A stretch of DNA of 64,000 nucleotides, taken from positions 62,001 through 126,000 of the forward strand of contig NZ_FXUF01000002.1 of NCBI RefSeq assembly GCF_900182905.1. Direction: 5' to 3'. This document shows, one piece after another, positions 60,844 through 64,000 of this stretch. The notes beneath the pieces are model-generated. The model was not told the DNA's origin and did no database searches. It saw nothing but the letters and a program-made list of their open reading frames with translations. A program made the position numbers and the translations under genes. How positions within the stretch are numbered: position 1 is the stretch's first letter; each line of letters begins with the position of its first letter. Source of the stretch: Anoxynatronum buryatiense. GTDB lineage: Bacteria; Bacillota; Clostridia; Peptostreptococcales; Tindalliaceae.

Positions 60844-60958
60844 CAGGCTGGTGAAGATGATAATGGAGCGAATAAGAACTGAATCAGTGAAAAATGATTG
60901 ATGACTGGTATAAGCATATGTGGTTCGAAAGTGATATAGATGGAAAGGAAGTGTGTCA

Positions 60959-61513
60959 ATGAGCCAACAGGAAGCACAAACAGCTTACTTTGCAGGAGGG
61001 TGTTTTTGGTGCATGGTGTCTCCCTTTGATGTACTGGAAGGAATTCTTGAGGTGCGGTCCGGCTACATGGGCGGCCACCTGGAGAATCCCCGGTATGAAG
61101 ATGTGAAAAGCCAGCAGACCGGTCACTATGAGATTGTGCGCATTTTATATGATCCTGGAGTGATCTCCTATGAAAAGCTGCTGGAAGCCTTTTGGCGTCA
61201 GGTGGACCCCACCGATGATGAGGGCCAGTTTCAGGACAGGGGGCCTTCCTACCGAACAGCGATATTTTACACCACTGAAACACAGCGGCTGGCTGCTGAA
61301 AAATCGAAAAAGGAACTGGATGATTCCCGGCGGTTTCCTGACCCGGTGATCACACCCATTCTTCCTGCAGGCACTTACTTTGATGCTGAAGAATATCACC
61401 AGGATTTCTATCGAAAGAGTCCTGAAGAATACAAACTGGATCGAAGTAAATCAGGGCGTGACGAGTTCATCAAGAAGTATTGGGGAGACGAGTACTATGC
61501 CATCTATGACTGA
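60959..61513 (+). CDS. msrA: Peptide methionine (S)-S-oxide reductase
   Basis: A 184-residue repair enzyme reducing methionine-S-sulfoxide. The catalytic Cys is in GGCFWCM (residues about 14-20), with GYMGGHLENPRYEDV, GHYEIVRI and YFDAEEYHQDFY typical of MsrA. No MsrB domain is fused. ATG 60959 is preferred to the GTG two codons earlier. A BTAD-type regulator follows after 40 bases. Confidence 0.93.
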   Translation: MSQQEAQTAYFAGGCFWCMVSPFDVLEGILEVRSGYMGGHLENPRYEDVKSQQTGHYEIVRILYDPGVISYEKLLEAFWRQVDPTDDEGQFQDRGPSYRTAIFYTTETQRLAAEKSKKELDDSRRFPDPVITPILPAGTYFDAEEYHQDFYRKSPEEYKLDRSKSGRDEFIKKYWGDEYYAIYD

Positions 61514-61553
61514 AACGTGTCAGAGTGAGCAGCGCTGGAAAGAAGGTGGCTGA

Positions 61554-64000
61554 ATGCTAGTTGTGACAGTGACCATGCTGGATATTCCGGGAGTTTCGCT
61601 GGATAACCGCCCTGTGAAGCTTCCCTACCGAAAAGCGGAAGCGGTTTTTTACTACCTGGCCTGCCGCCAAAAGGCGACACGTGATGAGCTGATGCATCTT
61701 TTATGGGGCGATTTTCCGGAGGAAACCGCCCGCAAAAACCTTCGAAATGCCCTTTACAAAATCAGAAAGGCCTTTGATGAAGAGGTGCTGATTGCCATAG
61801 GCCAATCGGAAATTCGCTTAAATCCGAATTTCCAGTGGGTGATTGATGTGGAACAGTTCAACGGAGATGAACCGGAAGCCTGGCAGCACTATCGTCAGGA
61901 ATTTTTGCGCGGGTTTTCAGTCAAAGATGCCGTGGAATTTGAAGACTGGATGCTGGCAGAACGCCAGCGCTTGCAGCAACAATACCTGCGAAAACTGCAG
62001 TATGTCCTGAAAAATGCACAGCAGTCAGGGGATCAGGAAATCATGCTGCAAGTGGCAGAAGAAATGGTGCTGCAGGATCCTTTTGATGAAAAGGCAAGGC
62101 GAATCCTGATGCAGGTTTACGCAGATCGTGGAGAGGCCCACAGAGCCATTCAGGAATTCGAGTCAGTAACCGCCATGCTTCGTGAAGAGCTGGGGATTCA
62201 GCCGGAGGCAGAAACCCGAAAACTGGCAGAAACCCTTCAGAAGCAGCGGCAGGAGCCCGCATCCCCACAAAAACCGACAGTGGGCGAGAAACGCATTTTT
62301 GGTCGTCAAAGGGAATGGCATCAGCTGGAACAGGCACTTGAAACCTTCCGGCGGCAGCAGCAATCAGGAATCGTGGTGGTTTCGGGAGAAGCTGGTGTGG
62401 GAAAAACCATGCTGCTGGAAACCTTTCTGGAAGAAGCGGTGACAGACCATTTTCCCATTTTTCAGGCCAACTGCTATCAGCAGGAGGAATCTTTTTTCCT
62501 GAAACCATGGCAACCGGTGTTTTCAAGGCTTGCAGATTTGATTGAAACAGAGGGGATACAGCTCCCCAGGCAGTGGCTGGCCCTGATCGCCGGTCAGTTT
62601 CCAATCTTCGAAACCCTTCTCAACTCCGATAAGGGAGAGACTGAGACGCCAATGGGCCTCTATGACAGTCGGCCCAACCAACCATTGATGGAAGCAGTGA
62701 CAGGGATCTTCAAAAAAATAACCGAGAATCGTCCGGTGGTTATCTTTTTCGAAGATATTCACTGGATGGACCGGGTCAGTCTTCAGTTGATGCAGCGTCT
62801 CCTTCAAGAATCCCGGCTGCCGCTGTTATTTTTGACCACTGTTCGCAGTGGATATGAAGACCAACTGGCGGCCTTTATGGCGACCCTTGTCCGACGCCCG
62901 CTTTTTCAGAGGGTGAGCCTGGCCTGCTTCAACGAAAAAGAAACATTTCAATGGGTGCAGGAAGCTTCCCGCCGGCTGACAGAAACACACCGGCCTGATG
63001 AAACCACCTGCCGGCAAATCTTCAAAGAAACCGGCGGCAACCCCTTCTTTGTGGCCGAATACCTGTATGCCCTTCAACATCAGACTCAGCCGGGCCAATT
63101 GACTCCCAAAGCCCAGGATATTTTACGCAGCCGTCTTTGCGAATTTTCCCAGGAAACCCGAAAATTACTGGAACTGGTGTCTCTGTTTTTTCACCGGGTC
63201 TCCCTGAATCTACTGGCAGATCTCACCAGTGAGGATGAAATGACCACCTTGGAAATGATTCAGCAGTTGATTCAACGTGGGATGCTGCGTGAAGTGGATG
63301 ACGGTCACAAAATCAGTATGGCCTTCAATCATGAAAAGTTTCGTGAGTATGTATATCAGCAACAGCCTCCCGTAAAGCGGAAGTTGTTGCATCGTCGGGT
63401 AGGTGTGCAACTGGAGAAACAACTGACGGGGTCGACGGGGGATGTCTTGCGTTATACTGATTTGATCCATCACTTCAAACTGGGGGGCGACCACCGTCAA
63501 ACCCTGAAATATACCCTGGCCTACCTTAATGCCTACCTGGATTACTATCATGAGCTTTTCCCCAGCGTCATGCACCCCAGAGAACTGTCAAAACAGTCAT
63601 TGTTGATGCCCCGGGAAGAAGCCCTCCTTTACTTTGAGCAAGTGGAAGACATGCTGACCAGGCTGGAGCCGGAAGATTTGGCTGAAGCGGAAGTGCAGAG
63701 CTGGAAGATTGCCTATTTCCATGTAAAGGGACGTCTGCTGATTAGGGAAGGCGACTATCATGAGGGTGTGTCCACCACGCGCAATATGATTCGCCTGGCA
63801 GAGGAGACTGGTAACTGGCGGTATGCCGTCCATGGCTTTCAACAGCTCATCAATTATGGGATTCAAACTCAACAGCCGGAAGTCATGCGGGTGAATCTGG
63901 AGGCGGCCATGAATCTGGCAGAAGCCCGGGGATTGACAGACCGGGTGCCGGTGCTGCTGCGTCTGCAGGGACTTTACCTCCTCATACAGCATCATTTTGA
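61554..64000 (+). CDS. BTAD/SARP-like transcriptional regulator with AAA ATPase domain (truncated at window end)
   Basis: At least 815 residues, with no stop before the window end. The N-terminus is a winged DNA-binding domain (about 1-95; RDELMHLLWGDFPEETARKN, LRNALYKIRKAF), then a bacterial transcriptional activator domain of TPR-like helices (about 100-235; VLQDPFDEKARRILMQVY), then a STAND/AAA ATPase with Walker A GEAGVGKT (about 278-285) and Walker B VVIFFEDIHWMD (about 400), and helical repeats to the end. Such proteins act as signal-responsive activators. GAAGGTGG precedes the ATG. Targets are unknown. Confidence 0.85.
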   Translation, partial: MLVVTVTMLDIPGVSLDNRPVKLPYRKAEAVFYYLACRQKATRDELMHLLWGDFPEETARKNLRNALYKIRKAFDEEVLIAIGQSEIRLNPNFQWVIDVEQFNGDEPEAWQHYRQEFLRGFSVKDAVEFEDWMLAERQRLQQQYLRKLQYVLKNAQQSGDQEIMLQVAEEMVLQDPFDEKARRILMQVYADRGEAHRAIQEFESVTAMLREELGIQPEAETRKLAETLQKQRQEPASPQKPTVGEKRIFGRQREWHQLEQALETFRRQQQSGIVVVSGEAGVGKTMLLETFLEEAVTDHFPIFQANCYQQEESFFLKPWQPVFSRLADLIETEGIQLPRQWLALIAGQFPIFETLLNSDKGETETPMGLYDSRPNQPLMEAVTGIFKKITENRPVVIFFEDIHWMDRVSLQLMQRLLQESRLPLLFLTTVRSGYEDQLAAFMATLVRRPLFQRVSLACFNEKETFQWVQEASRRLTETHRPDETTCRQIFKETGGNPFFVAEYLYALQHQTQPGQLTPKAQDILRSRLCEFSQETRKLLELVSLFFHRVSLNLLADLTSEDEMTTLEMIQQLIQRGMLREVDDGHKISMAFNHEKFREYVYQQQPPVKRKLLHRRVGVQLEKQLTGSTGDVLRYTDLIHHFKLGGDHRQTLKYTLAYLNAYLDYYHELFPSVMHPRELSKQSLLMPREEALLYFEQVEDMLTRLEPEDLAEAEVQSWKIAYFHVKGRLLIREGDYHEGVSTTRNMIRLAEETGNWRYAVHGFQQLINYGIQTQQPEVMRVNLEAAMNLAEARGLTDRVPVLLRLQGLYLLIQHHF

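Noticed and set aside
1-64000. CRISPR arrays, rRNA genes, prophage or plasmid replication genes
   Set aside because: None was seen: no spaced repeats, no rRNA sequence, no integrase, capsid or replication genes.

Overview
The window looks like chromosome of an anaerobic, low-to-moderate GC Firmicute of class Clostridia. The evidence is a Cys-type molybdopterin formate dehydrogenase, a MinD/Mrp iron-sulfur ATPase cluster, a CD3072/CD3073-type desulfidase and transporter pair, a T-box in front of ilvB, strong AGGAGG-type ribosome binding sites, a Firmicute-style chemotaxis operon and an oxygen-sensitive L-cysteine desulfidase. A Tindallia/Anoxynatronum/Alkaliphilus-like alkaliphile would fit, but that is inference only.

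Layout: 1-8.9 kb holds a truncated TDT transporter, thrC, cardiolipin synthase, a two-component system, a YugP-type metallopeptidase and an exported PrcB/GerMN-like protein. 9-14.3 kb holds an MBL-fold hydrolase, then an operon of DUF5320, a DUF134 regulator, a NifX-like protein, two ferredoxin-containing MinD-type ATPases and an Mrp-NifX fusion, preceded by a promoter carrying a 17-bp paired operator. 14.4-15.5 kb is an ECF-S/TudS-like pair. 15.7-25.4 kb is a chemotaxis operon (cheY, cheA, cheW, mcp, cheR, cheB) ending in a hybrid kinase and a receiver. 25.7-28.4 kb is formate dehydrogenase. 28.6-30 kb is an AT-rich divergent WYL regulator/FMN-protein pair. 30.2-32 kb pairs a phospholipase C-like protein with a diacylglycerol glycosyltransferase. 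32.3-37 kb has an orphan proton-pump subunit, larC split over a recoding signal, and glycerate kinase. A tRNA-Gly(CCC) follows.

37.2-38.4 kb is an island of mobile-element debris around a Nif11-leader peptide gene: a 338-bp MITE-like element and transposase remnants. 38.5-41.9 kb has a lipoprotein, cysteine desulfidase and an SDR. 42-52.5 kb is an accessory catabolic/transport locus with two paralogous sodium:solute symporters, a DUF3311 partner, an M20 peptidase, a response regulator and a histidine kinase. It is bounded by an IS1380-type element (50666-52345, decayed) and an inverted remnant of a related element (42036-42279), with broken genes beside both. 52.5-64 kb returns to core genes: proBA, a Cache chemoreceptor, a thioredoxin-like candidate selenoprotein, T-box-controlled ilvBN, a DUF188 protein, msrA and a truncated BTAD/AAA regulator.

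The observations most worth following are the -1 frameshift signal joining larC1 to larC2 (35144-35188), the in-frame UGA with an adjacent hairpin in the thioredoxin-like gene (57436-57705), the paired operator at 10115-10175, the embedded start in the Mrp-NifX fusion, and the orphan Nif11 precursor whose core region has been overwritten by transposase sequence. No CRISPR array, rRNA or prophage was seen.
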